Both the position numbers and the translations under genes were made by a program. A DNA stretch of 64,000 nucleotides from Verrucomicrobiota bacterium (GTDB lineage: Bacteria > Verrucomicrobiota > Verrucomicrobiia > Opitutales > Opitutaceae). Under the pieces are notes generated by a model that saw only the letters and a program-made list of their open reading frames with translations, was not told the DNA's origin and ran no database searches. Below are positions 43,685-53,757 of the stretch, in pieces. Where the stretch lies: NCBI GenBank assembly GCA_023399155.1, contig JAEWQP010000022.1, positions 62,001 through 126,000 of the forward strand. The letters run 5' to 3'. The stretch's first letter is position 1. Every line of letters starts with the position of its first letter.

Positions 43685-45271
43685 ATGAACGGTCTCCTTC
43701 CCCCCAAGAACCCACACGCCGCGCAGGTCCCGCATCGGGCGGGTCACGCGGAGCTCGAGGAGCCGCGTCATCGCACCGTCCCGGCGCTCCTCGCCTCGCT
43801 CCTGGTCATCGCGGCGATCGTGCTCGCTGTCGCGCCGTTCACGGACTTCGGCGCCGCGCGCGAGGCGCTGTTTGCGGGGTCCGCGCCCGCGGTGCGACAC
43901 GACCCGTCCGCGAATCTTTCACGCGAGGTCGTGGGCGAGCGGGTGGCCGAGCTGACCGCAGCACCGTATGTCCCGGCCGCGCCGGAGCGCACCCCGCACA
44001 ACACCCGCGTCATCGTTCATCTCGAGGTCGTGGAGAAGGTCATGCGACTTGCCGACGGGGTGGAGTACGCGTTCTGGACTTTCGGCGGCCAGGTGCCCGG
44101 GAGTTTCATCCGCGTGCGCGAGGGCGACGTGGTGGAGTTCCACCTGGCGAATCATCCGGACAACAAGCTCCCGCACAACATCGACCTGCACGCGGTCACC
44201 GGCCAGGGCGGTGGCGCCGAGGCGAGTCTCGTCGCGCCGGGGCAGGAGGCGGTCTTCACCTTCCGGGCCCTGAACAGCGGCCTCTACGTCTATCATTGCG
44301 CGACGGCTCCGGTGCCGTTGCACATCGCCAACGGCATGTACGGGCTGATCCTGGTGGACCCGTTCGAGGGACTGCCTGCCGTCGATCACGAGTTCTACTT
44401 CATGCAGAGCGAGATCTACACCGCCGGTGGATTCGGCGAGAAGGGTCTGCAGGAGTTCTCGCAGGAAAAGGCGGTGCAGGAACGGCCCGACTACGTTGTC
44501 TTCAACGGTGCGGTCGGCGCCGCGGCCGGCGATCGCGCGCCCGAGGTGAAGCGCGGCGAGAGCGTGCGGTTGTTCGTCGGCAACGGCGGACCCAACCTCG
44601 TCTCATCGTTCCACGTGATCGGCGAGATCTTTGACAAGGTCTACGTGGAGGGCGGCACCCAGGTGAACACCAACGTGCAGACCACGCTCGTGCCGGCGGG
44701 AGGATCCGCGATCGTGGAGTTCACCGCGGAGACGCCCGGTGTGCTCAACCTCGTGGACCATTCGATCTTTCGCGTCTTCAACAAGGGCGCACTGGCCCAG
44801 ATCCGCGTGATCGGCGATGAGAACCACGAGGTCTACACGGGCCAGCAGGAGCTTCGGCCCTATGATCCCGCCGCTGCGCCGCGCGCGCTCGCGCCGACGA
44901 CTGCGACGCCAGCCGCCCGGACACCGGCATCGCCCGCAGCCCGCACCTTCGAGGGACGCATGGAGCATGGCCGCACCGTCTACAGCCAGGCCTGCATGTC
45001 GTGCCATGGAGCGACCGGCATGGGACTCCCGGGCGTCTTCCCGCCGCTTGCCGGCTCGGACTACCTGGCGGCGCGCGCCGACCTCGGCATCGGGATCGTG
45101 CTGCGCGGCCTGCAGGGTCCGATCACGGTGAACGGGCGCACCTACAACGCGGCCATGCCCGCCATGCCGCTCAGTGACGACGAGGTCGCGAGCGTGCTGA
45201 CCTATGTGAACAACAGCTGGGGCAACAAGCGCGGCGAAGTCACGCCCGCGCAGGTCGCCGGGGCACGCTAA
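43685..45271 (+). CDS. nirK: Copper nitrite reductase fused to cytochrome c (NirK, AniA-like)
   Basis: This 528-residue protein reduces nitrite to nitric oxide in the periplasm. A membrane anchor (residues about 31-52) is followed by two cupredoxin domains (about 100-385) very like AniA. Type 1 copper ligands are H164, C205, H213 and M218 (YHCAT, PLHIANGM). Type 2 ligands are H169, H204 and H359. D167 and H310 (NIDLH, SSFHVIGEIFD) are the catalytic pair. After an alanine/proline/threonine linker comes a C-terminal cytochrome c domain with C437-x-x-C440-H441 and a methionine in AAMPAMPL, able to feed electrons directly to the type 1 copper. It opens an operon with nirV-like, SCO1 and DUF2249 genes. 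Confidence 0.95.
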   Translation: MNGLLPPKNPHAAQVPHRAGHAELEEPRHRTVPALLASLLVIAAIVLAVAPFTDFGAAREALFAGSAPAVRHDPSANLSREVVGERVAELTAAPYVPAAPERTPHNTRVIVHLEVVEKVMRLADGVEYAFWTFGGQVPGSFIRVREGDVVEFHLANHPDNKLPHNIDLHAVTGQGGGAEASLVAPGQEAVFTFRALNSGLYVYHCATAPVPLHIANGMYGLILVDPFEGLPAVDHEFYFMQSEIYTAGGFGEKGLQEFSQEKAVQERPDYVVFNGAVGAAAGDRAPEVKRGESVRLFVGNGGPNLVSSFHVIGEIFDKVYVEGGTQVNTNVQTTLVPAGGSAIVEFTAETPGVLNLVDHSIFRVFNKGALAQIRVIGDENHEVYTGQQELRPYDPAAAPRALAPTTATPAARTPASPAARTFEGRMEHGRTVYSQACMSCHGATGMGLPGVFPPLAGSDYLAARADLGIGIVLRGLQGPITVNGRTYNAAMPAMPLSDDEVASVLTYVNNSWGNKRGEVTPAQVAGAR

Positions 45272-45281
45272 TCGCGCCGCC

Positions 45282-46064
45282 ATGAACACGACACCCGCCG
45301 CACTTTTGTTCGCCGTCCTGGCCGGCGCCATGACCCTCACCGCGGCTGTGGTCGATGACGGCATGGTCGCGCTCCCGGCCGGGGAGGTTCGCTCGTTCTA
45401 CCGCACCGCGGACGGGGCGGAGCGACGCGAGGCGGTGCCGGCGTTTGCCCTCGATGCACGCCCGGTATCCAACGCCGATTTTCTCGCCTTCGTGCGCGAG
45501 CAGCCGCGCTGGAGGCGCTCCCGGGTGCCGGCGTTGTATGCAGACAGCAACTACCTGGCCGCCTGGGCCGGCGATCTCGATCCAGGCCCCGGCGTGGAGC
45601 CGGAGGCGCCGGTCATCGGTGTCTCCTGGTTCGCGGCGCGCGCCTATGCCGCGTGGTGCGGCAAGCGCCTGCCGACGCTCGCCGAATGGGAGTACGCGGC
45701 GGCGGCCCCGGGCCGCGATGGCCGCGCCGTGGCCGACGTGGTGCTCGCCTGGTATGCCCGGCCTGCGGGTGTGCCGAGTTCGCTCAACGAGCGCTTCGTG
45801 AACACATTCGGTCTCGAGGCCATGCACGGCGAAATCTGGGAATGGGTGGAGGACTTCAATGTCGGCATGACCCGCGGCGATTCGCGTGCTCCCAGCGAGC
45901 TCGACCGGGCGCGGTTCTGTGGCGCCGGCTCGCTCAGCGCAGCCGACCGCGCCGATTACGCCGGCTTCATGCGCCAGGCCTTCCGCTCCAGTCTCAAGGG
46001 CCGCTACACCGGCCGCCAGCTCGGCTTTCGCTGCGCGCGCGACGTGGCCCGGCAGACACCATGA
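45282..46064 (+). CDS. nirV: NirV-like formylglycine-generating-enzyme-family protein
   Basis: This 260-residue exported protein (signal MNTTPAALLFAVLAGAMTLT) has the FGE-sulfatase fold: FALDARPVSNADFLAFV, PVIGVSWFAARAYAAWCGKR, LPTLAEWEYAA, GEIWEWVEDFN and the final GFRCARD. The family name comes from sulfatase-maturing enzymes, but members next to nirK are called NirV. Its role with NirK is not established. The gene lies ten bases after nirK and overlaps the SCO1 gene (ATGA), so it belongs to the nitrite-reductase operon. Confidence 0.85.
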   Translation: MNTTPAALLFAVLAGAMTLTAAVVDDGMVALPAGEVRSFYRTADGAERREAVPAFALDARPVSNADFLAFVREQPRWRRSRVPALYADSNYLAAWAGDLDPGPGVEPEAPVIGVSWFAARAYAAWCGKRLPTLAEWEYAAAAPGRDGRAVADVVLAWYARPAGVPSSLNERFVNTFGLEAMHGEIWEWVEDFNVGMTRGDSRAPSELDRARFCGAGSLSAADRADYAGFMRQAFRSSLKGRYTGRQLGFRCARDVARQTP

Positions 46065-46693
46065 TCACCATGCGAATGCTCCTTGTTTCAGCCATGCTCA
46101 CTTCCGCCGCGCTCATGCCGGCACTGCGCGCGGGCTCGTGCTGCCCGTCCACCCCCGCGGCGGCGCCGGACTGCGTCCTTCCCGGCGCCTCGGTCTATCA
46201 CCAGGAAGGTGCCTGGGTCGACCAGGACAACTCGCCGCGCACGCTCGCCGATTTCGCCGGCAGCCCGGTGCTCATTTCCATGGTGTTCACCCATTGTGGA
46301 TACGCGTGCCCGCGCACCGTGGAGGACATCCGCGAGGTGCGCGCCGCACTTCCCCCCGGGATCCGCGAGCGCGTGCGCATCGTGCTCGCCTCGTTCGACG
46401 TCGCCCGGGACACGCCGGAGCGTCTCCGGGAGTGGGCAGAGATCCATGACTTCGACGCCGGTTGGACGCTCCTGCACGGCGACGAGACGACGGTCCGGGA
46501 ACTGGCGGTCCTGCTCGACATCGCCTACCAGGCGCAGCCGGACGGCTCGTTCGCCCACGCCAATCGCATCCTTATGCTGGATACGAACGGCGTGCCCGTT
46601 GCGGCGGTCGATGGTCTGGGCGCCTCGCCGGCGCCGATCGTCGAGGCTGCCGCCCGGCTGCGTTTGCCGGCCGCGGTGGCCCGCTCCCGGTGA
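46061..46693 (+). CDS. SCO1/SenC-like copper chaperone
   Basis: This 210-residue exported thioredoxin-fold protein has the SCO copper-binding motif C-x3-C (FTHCGYACPRT, C79 and C83) and a candidate third ligand H166 in SFAHANRIL. A cysteine pair near the mature N-terminus (GSCCPS) is extra. SCO proteins deliver copper or reduce cysteines for CuA and other copper sites; in this operon the likely client is NirK. The ATG at 46061 overlaps the nirV stop; a second ATG nine bases on is possible. Confidence 0.85.
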   Translation: MITMRMLLVSAMLTSAALMPALRAGSCCPSTPAAAPDCVLPGASVYHQEGAWVDQDNSPRTLADFAGSPVLISMVFTHCGYACPRTVEDIREVRAALPPGIRERVRIVLASFDVARDTPERLREWAEIHDFDAGWTLLHGDETTVRELAVLLDIAYQAQPDGSFAHANRILMLDTNGVPVAAVDGLGASPAPIVEAAARLRLPAAVARSR

Positions 46694-46719
46694 ACCGCCC
46701 CTCCACCTTCCTTTCTCCT

Positions 46720-46977
46720 ATGAACCAAGACACCACCATGAACGAAGAGATCTTCGATGGCCGTGAGATTCCGTGCAGCGTCAAGCACGGGCTCATCCTG
46801 ACGCGTTGCGCCGAGCTGAAGCCGGGCGCCAGCTTCATCCTCGTCAACGGCCACGATCCGAAGCCGTTGCGCTATCAGCTGGATGCCGAGTTTCCCGGTG
46901 CTTTCAGCTGGGACTATGTCGACCACGCGCCGGATGCGGTGCGCGTTCGCATCTCGCGCAAGCCGGTGCAGGCCTGA
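46720..46977 (+). CDS. Single-domain DUF2249 protein
   Basis: This 85-residue DUF2249 protein contains REIPCSVKHGLILTRCAELK, GASFILVNGHDPKPLRYQL and FSWDYVDHAPDAVRVRISR. It resembles the small DUF2249 proteins found at the end of nirK, norB or nosZ operons. Two in-frame ATGs (46720 and 46738) are possible. Its stop codon abuts the end of the convergent Crp/Fnr gene with no gap, so any terminator would have to lie inside that gene. Confidence 0.8.
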   Translation: MNQDTTMNEEIFDGREIPCSVKHGLILTRCAELKPGASFILVNGHDPKPLRYQLDAEFPGAFSWDYVDHAPDAVRVRISRKPVQA

Positions 46978-47703
46978 TCAGACCGCCACGCCGTCGACCC
47001 AGGCGCGCAGGCGCCTGGCGTCGCGGATCGTGAGACGCTTGCCTTCCACGGCGAGGGAACCTTCGTCGCGGAAACGCGCGAAGGTGCGTGAAAGCGTCTC
47101 GCTCGTCACACCCAGCTGGCCGGCGAGCACCTTCTTGCTCACCGGCAGCTCCAGGACTGCGGGGCAACCCACGGCGGCCGCGGGCGACTGGCGCAGGATC
47201 CAGTCGGCGAGCCGTGCTTCGATCTGGCGCCCTTTCAGATCCTGCAGCAGCTGCACCAGGTGTTTCAGGTGCTGGCTCATCGAGCTGAGCATGCGCAGCG
47301 CGAGTTCCGGCCGCCGGCTGATCAGCTCGCGAAACGCATCGCGCCGCACCACGATGACCTGGGCAGGTTCCGTCGCGACTGCATTGGCCGGATACGTGTC
47401 GACCGTGACCAGCGTCGCCTCCGCGAAGCTGTCGTACGGCCGGAACAGGCAGATGACCTGTTCGCGCCCGTCCGGTGTGATGCGGTGCACGTTGATCACG
47501 CCGGACTGGATCACGTAAAAGCCTTCCGCAGGCTGGCCTTCGCGGAAGAGGTAATCGCCTTTGGCGAGCGCGCGGGTGCTGCACGCCCCGGCCACGGCGG
47601 CGAGGTCGGCCTCGGGGAGATCCGCAAAGAGCTGGCAGCGCCGGAGGATGCCGGCGAGCGCCGCCTGGCGGATGACCTCGCGCTGGGAAGAATCGAGAGG
47701 CAT
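46978..47703 (-). CDS. Crp/Fnr family regulator (DNR/NnrR-like, no Fe-S cysteine cluster)
   Basis: This 241-residue regulator has a cyclic-nucleotide-binding-like domain (residues about 25-145: LFADLPEADLAAVAGACS, FYVIQSGVINVHRIT) and a winged-helix domain (about 155-240). The recognition helix GVTSETLSRTFARFRDEG keeps the E and S-R that read TTGAT half-sites in FNR-type proteins. The N-terminal four-cysteine cluster of FNR is absent, so oxygen sensing by Fe-S is unlikely; NO sensing, as in DNR or NnrR, is a fair guess. It faces the nirK operon end to end. The start at 47703 gives a normal length; the longer frame upstream looks non-coding. Confidence 0.87.
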   Translation of the reverse strand: MPLDSSQREVIRQAALAGILRRCQLFADLPEADLAAVAGACSTRALAKGDYLFREGQPAEGFYVIQSGVINVHRITPDGREQVICLFRPYDSFAEATLVTVDTYPANAVATEPAQVIVVRRDAFRELISRRPELALRMLSSMSQHLKHLVQLLQDLKGRQIEARLADWILRQSPAAAVGCPAVLELPVSKKVLAGQLGVTSETLSRTFARFRDEGSLAVEGKRLTIRDARRLRAWVDGVAV

Positions 47704-48157
47704 CTCCCCAAGTGGAGTCAACGCGCGCGATTTTCCAACCGTGAACTGTCCGGGCCGGGATAATCCCGAGATCCGCCATTGGAGCAGATGACCTGGAGTC
47801 GATGTCGAGGGCCGCACGCAAGCTCCGTGAGTTTGGTCAGGAACCCGGGCACTCCGGGGGCCGGGTTGACTGACCCTTTCGCGCCATCCGATCCCCGGGG
47901 CACAGGGAGCTCGCGGTGGGTTGTCTAGAGGTGGCGTCTTGGGATTCCGCTGTCGCGGCGCGCGAGCCGCCTGGAAGGACTCTTCCCTCAGGGTTTGCGA
48001 TCGGATAACTCTGGCCGCGAGCGTGCATTTCGCAGGAGCGGGTTGCCTGGGATGCCTACGGCTGCACGATAGACCCGGCGGGCCGGATTGCACTATGGGC
48101 CTGTCCATCACAGACATGCTTCCGCTTGGAACAGGAGAAGCGTGAGCGGCTGCTGCC
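47704..48157. other. Gene-free divergent promoter region
   Basis: About 450 bases between the Crp/Fnr and lipoprotein genes. I searched by eye for an FNR-type box that would imply autoregulation and found none that keeps both half-sites. Confidence 0.4.
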
Positions 48158-48604
48158 ATGAAGATTGAAGAATCACGGATGCGAACCCCCATCATCACTG
48201 CGATTGCGATCGGCGGCCTGGCCGCCTTCCTTGCGACTGGCTGCTCGACTGAACCGCCTTCACGCGTGGTCTCTGCGCCGCCGCCCGATTCGGCGCCCGT
48301 GACGACGCATCAACAGACCGTCGTGGTCCCACAAGGCACGGCATCCACACAAGCGGTGGCGACGGCGCCTTCGACCGTCATCGTGCAGCAGGCACCGCCG
48401 GCGGTGCAGCAGGAATCGATGCCGCGGCGGCCGTCCGACAGTCACGTCTGGGTGTCGGGTTACTGGGGCTGGCAGGGCAACCAGTATGTCTGGGTGCCGG
48501 GCCGGTGGGTCGTCCCGCCCCGCATGGGCGCCACCTGGGTCCCGCCGCGCTGGGAGCGCGAGGGGACCAATTTCCGCTTCTACGACGGCTACTGGGCCGA
48601 TTGA
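48158..48604 (+). CDS. YXWGXW-repeat lipoprotein
   Basis: This protein of about 148 residues has a lipoprotein signal (TPIITAIAIGGLAAFLATGC, cysteine near residue 29) and a threonine/valine/proline-rich linker. The C-terminal tryptophan/tyrosine repeats (WVSGYWGWQGNQYVWVPGRW, then ATWVPPRWEREG, FYDGYW) are typical of YXWGXW proteins common in Verrucomicrobia and Planctomycetes. It is probably outer-membrane-anchored and of unknown function. The ATG at 48179 (seven codons later) would give a more standard signal peptide start. Confidence 0.8.
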   Translation: MKIEESRMRTPIITAIAIGGLAAFLATGCSTEPPSRVVSAPPPDSAPVTTHQQTVVVPQGTASTQAVATAPSTVIVQQAPPAVQQESMPRRPSDSHVWVSGYWGWQGNQYVWVPGRWVVPPRMGATWVPPRWEREGTNFRFYDGYWAD

Positions 48605-48609
48605 ACGCG

Positions 48610-48640
48610 GACACCCCGGGCCGGCTCGCCGGCCCGGGTG

Positions 48641-48642
<2 letters not shown>
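48610..48642. terminator. Bidirectional terminator between the lipoprotein gene and thiC
   Basis: GACACCCCGGGCCGG pairs with CCGGCCCGGGTGTC over 14 bp with one bulged C and a short loop. It lies directly between the two convergent stop codons and overlaps the last bases of thiC. Confidence 0.6.
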
Positions 48643-50593
<1,951 letters not shown>

Positions 50594-50669
50594 GGGCGGA
50601 CGGGGGACGGCGCGGATAAAACGAAAGCCATGCCCGCGGAAAGCGGCGCATGGCCCTGAGTGATCTTCG

Positions 50670-50752
50670 CTCCCTACGCCGGTGTGGACCGGATCAGGTT
50701 CAAAGGGTCTCTCCCGCGGGGCGGGAGACTCTCAGCCGTGGCGGCTCCCCTG
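50670..50752 (-). promoter_or_regulatory. TPP riboswitch (THI element)
   Basis: On the minus strand the sequence runs GGGGAGCC, then GGCTGAGAG, an extra hairpin of CTCCCG/CGGGAG type, ACCCTTTGAACCTGATC, and finally ACACCGGCGTAGGGA. These are the conserved thi-box strands in their usual order. It ends about 75 bases before the thiC start. Confidence 0.92.
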
Positions 50753-50871
50753 CGTGCGTGGTGATGGATGTGAGGCTGCGACAGTAGGTCGGGAGTGCGC
50801 CGGGTCAAGAGCGGCCAGCCGCGGGCGGACCGCGGCCGGCCATGTGCCGGCGTCGGGTCTGCCGACGCCGA

Positions 50872-53085
50872 TTACGGTGTCACGGCCGGTGCGGGCGCGG
50901 GCGCCGGCGCCTCGGCCGGTGCCTCCACGGGTGCCGTGCGGTCCATCCAGAAGTATCGTCCCTCGTGCTTCACGGCATCCCATCGCACCCAGACCGCGGC
51001 GGCGGCCAGCAGGAGCAGAAGCATGAGATAGGCTCCCCAGGGCGTGGACTTTTCGCCGTATGGATCGTCGAACGAGCGGGTCGAGCCGGGAGGCAGGGCC
51101 GCCTTCTCCGTCAACGAGGTGCCGAACGGGATGTTGATCTTCACCCTTCCGTTCACCGCCCAGCCATTGGCGTCCAGGATCGGGCCGAGCGTGCGCTGGC
51201 GCAGCTTGAGCGCGGCGATGACCATGGACGGGCCGGAGATCACGAGGATGAGGCCGAGGAACGCCAGCGGGTACTGCCACCAGGCGAGGCCGAAGACGTA
51301 TCCGAGAATCAACGTCAGGGCACTGATTGCGCCGGTGATCGCGACACCGATCGCGGCGACGGTGCCGACATCGACCTTCTTGGCCGGGGCGGCGGGGGCC
51401 GCCTTGTCGACGTTGGCGGTCGCGGAGGCGGCGCTGGCGAGCTTGGCGTCGGAGGTGGCCTCCGCGGCGGCGGCGCGCTTGGCCACCTGCTCCTCGATCA
51501 TGCGCAGCAGTTTCTTGTAGGGGGAGAAAAACGCCTGCCGGATGCTGATCGGATTGTCGACGAGGCTGGTGATCACGGCATCCCAATCGCGGCCCTTGCG
51601 GTCATAAAACACGCCGTGGCGCCCGACGAAGAGGTAGTCGCTGTCGCCCTGGGTGAGGCATGCGGCGATCGTCATCGGAGCGGAGCCGGGCCGCGCGCAG
51701 GTGCAGTAGGCGATATAGGCCTTGCTCATCGCCACGAGCGGGCTCGGGGCATCCATGCGGATGCAGAGGTCGCACGAGCGGGCGTCGAGGTAGAGCGTGC
51801 CGGACTGGAAGATCGCCGGACGCTTCGGATCGTAGAGATCCGTGAACGAGACGAAGTTCATCAGCAGCCGGAAAAGGTCGCGGTGGAAGCGCACGAGCTT
51901 CTCGACCCCCGAGATCGCGCTGAACTGCGCCTCCAGCTTCCTGTCCTGGGCGATCAGCTCGTTGACCTTGTCCACTGTCTTCCCGGCGAGCAGCTCGCGC
52001 ACCCGCGCGATGCCCAGGCCGGTGACGGCTGCGCCGCCCCGGGCCTTCGTCCACGAATCGAACGGGACGAGCCGGGCCTTGACGGACGTCCAGTCCGCCT
52101 CGCTGAGCGACGTCCGCGCGCCCAGCAGCGGGACCACGGCGGCGGACTTGAGGGTGGCGATCGCCTCGGCCCAGGCGGGGTTGACGCCGTCCTCGAGCGG
52201 AAGACCGCGACCCGGCTCGATGCGCGCGATGGGAAAGCCCGCGACCTCGGCCACGGAGATCGAGAGGTCCTGGGCGGCAAGGGCGAGGTATTCTGTTTCC
52301 TGCCGGTTGAGTGCGATGAGCGCGCGGGGGTCGTAGGCGGCGAGCCGGCAGCGTGCGAAGAAATCGTCCACCTTGGCTCGGACCGCCTCCACTGCGGCGA
52401 GCGCCGCCCCCGTGCCGTCGCCCGCGGGAAGGAGCGTGGCGGCCTCGGCCTCAGCCTGTTTGGTCCACGCGTCGAAAGCGGCGAGTTCCGCGAGAAAGGC
52501 GGACACCCTCGCCGCGTCGATCCCGGGAGCGCCGCTGCGATCGAGCACCGTGCCGACCGTGGCTGCGATCTCCCCGATGGTTTGCTTCGTGGCCGCGTCG
52601 TCGCCGGCGGACTCCGGCGTGATCACGCCGTCGCCGTTGAAGCGCGTCTGACCGAAGATCTTCGCGGTATCCGTGGCATCCTCGAGCGAGAGAGTGGCCT
52701 GGTCGGCCTTGCCGAGGCTGGACACTATCTCGCGGGCGGAGGCGAGGAGCGCGGGATCGCCGATCGCAGCCAGCGGGAGCCCGCCCGTGCTGTTGATGAT
52801 CACGGCGGGGTCCTTCAGAACGGCGCAGGTCCAGTCGACCGCGGCAATGATCTCGGGGGCGCGCACCCGCCCGTCGCCATCGGTGTCGATCAAGGCCAGC
52901 GTCTTCTCATCGAACTCGAGTCCCTTCACCGGGCACGCGAGGGCGGTCCAGAGCTTTTGGTCGAGGTGGCGGAGGTTGCGGAGATCGTCCGCAGTCTCGA
53001 GGCGAACGAGGTCGAGCCCCCCGGCGCGGTAGAATCGCCAGGTATGGCCCGTACTCGCGCTGGAGCTAGGCAGGTTGTTTTCCAT
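50872..53085 (-). CDS. EF-hand-containing membrane protein, function unknown
   Basis: I cannot name this protein of about 737 residues. Near the N-terminus is a canonical EF-hand loop (DTDGDGRVRAPE, D67-E78), and a weaker one follows (FNGDGVITPES, near residue 150). The large middle part is alpha-helical and rich in alanine and acidic residues. Around residues 420-500 is a more conserved-looking block (FVSFTDLYDPKRPAIFQSGT, then LDARSCDLCIRMD). The last 170 residues carry two or three membrane helices (ISALTLILGYVFGLAWW, AYLMLLLLLAAAAVW) and a proline/alanine tail. It diverges from the rhodanese gene. Calcium sensing or binding is likely; nothing more can be inferred. Confidence 0.7.
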   Translation of the reverse strand: MENNLPSSSASTGHTWRFYRAGGLDLVRLETADDLRNLRHLDQKLWTALACPVKGLEFDEKTLALIDTDGDGRVRAPEIIAAVDWTCAVLKDPAVIINSTGGLPLAAIGDPALLASAREIVSSLGKADQATLSLEDATDTAKIFGQTRFNGDGVITPESAGDDAATKQTIGEIAATVGTVLDRSGAPGIDAARVSAFLAELAAFDAWTKQAEAEAATLLPAGDGTGAALAAVEAVRAKVDDFFARCRLAAYDPRALIALNRQETEYLALAAQDLSISVAEVAGFPIARIEPGRGLPLEDGVNPAWAEAIATLKSAAVVPLLGARTSLSEADWTSVKARLVPFDSWTKARGGAAVTGLGIARVRELLAGKTVDKVNELIAQDRKLEAQFSAISGVEKLVRFHRDLFRLLMNFVSFTDLYDPKRPAIFQSGTLYLDARSCDLCIRMDAPSPLVAMSKAYIAYCTCARPGSAPMTIAACLTQGDSDYLFVGRHGVFYDRKGRDWDAVITSLVDNPISIRQAFFSPYKKLLRMIEEQVAKRAAAAEATSDAKLASAASATANVDKAAPAAPAKKVDVGTVAAIGVAITGAISALTLILGYVFGLAWWQYPLAFLGLILVISGPSMVIAALKLRQRTLGPILDANGWAVNGRVKINIPFGTSLTEKAALPPGSTRSFDDPYGEKSTPWGAYLMLLLLLAAAAVWVRWDAVKHEGRYFWMDRTAPVEAPAEAPAPAPAPAVTP

Positions 53086-53253
53086 AGGGCGGGTGGGTGG
53101 TGGGCTGGGGCGCGGGCCTTTCATCGCACAAGGCTTCGGGATGCGCAAGCTGGATGGGCACCGTTCCGGGCTTGGCGGGGCCGGTCTGGGACCTTCTGGG
53201 ATCCGGGCCGGTCCGCTTGCGCGGCGGGCCGGGCTGGTTACCGTCGGCGCGCC

Positions 53254-53646
53254 ATGATCCAACGTCTAATCACCCTCATTACCGCCCTTTTCGTCACCAC
53301 GTTTGCCGTGGCCGGCGAGAAGTTTCCCACCATCTCCCATGCAGAACTCAAGCAGGCGGTCGCCGAGAAAGAGGTCGTGCTGCTGGATGTGAACGGCTCG
53401 GAAACCTACGCCAAGGGGCACATCCCCGGCGCGGTCGATTTCACCGCCAAGGCCGACAACCTCAGCAAGGTGCTGCCGGCGGACAAGGACGCGCTGATCG
53501 TCGCCTATTGCGGCAACGAGCGTTGCGGCGCGTATGCGCGCGCGGCCGAGGCTGCGCGCAAGCTCGGCTACAAGAACGTGAGGCACTACGCCCCGGGCAT
53601 CGCGGGGTGGAAATCCGCTGGCGAGACGGTCGAGAAGTCCTCCTGA
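53254..53646 (+). CDS. Secreted rhodanese-like protein
   Basis: This 130-residue protein has a signal peptide (MIQRLITLITALFVTTFAVA) and one rhodanese domain: VVLLDVNGSETYAKGHIPGA, then the active-site loop VAYCGNERCGAYARA with the nucleophilic cysteine, and YAPGIAGWKSAG. Periplasmic rhodaneses move sulfane sulfur or handle thiol and metal stress; no substrate is known here. It diverges from the EF-hand protein gene and is followed by a strong terminator, so it is a single-gene unit. Confidence 0.87.
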   Translation: MIQRLITLITALFVTTFAVAGEKFPTISHAELKQAVAEKEVVLLDVNGSETYAKGHIPGAVDFTAKADNLSKVLPADKDALIVAYCGNERCGAYARAAEAARKLGYKNVRHYAPGIAGWKSAGETVEKSS

Positions 53647-53671
53647 CCCCACGGTCGCCCTGAGTTTCCCG

Positions 53672-53702
53672 GCCCGGTCCCGCGCGGACCGGGCTTTCTT
53701 TT
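53672..53702 (+). terminator. Rho-independent terminator of the rhodanese gene
   Basis: A 9-bp stem (GCCCGGTCC with GGACCGGGC), five-base loop and TTTCTTTT tract lie 25 bases after the rhodanese stop codon. Confidence 0.85.
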
Positions 53703-53757
53703 GCCAGGCGCCGGCCGGGACTTGTCGCCGTCCGGGCGGGCAGCCATAACCCACCCC

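Noticed and set aside
40167..47703. Horizontally acquired nitrite-respiration island bounded by mobile elements
   Set aside because: Base composition and codon style match the flanks by eye, and no integrase, transposase, tRNA or direct-repeat boundary is visible. Transfer cannot be excluded but is not supported.
47704..48157. FNR-type box upstream of the Crp/Fnr gene
   Set aside because: Only single half-sites (such as GTCAAC near 47718) are seen; no partner half-site lies at the required 4-base spacing.
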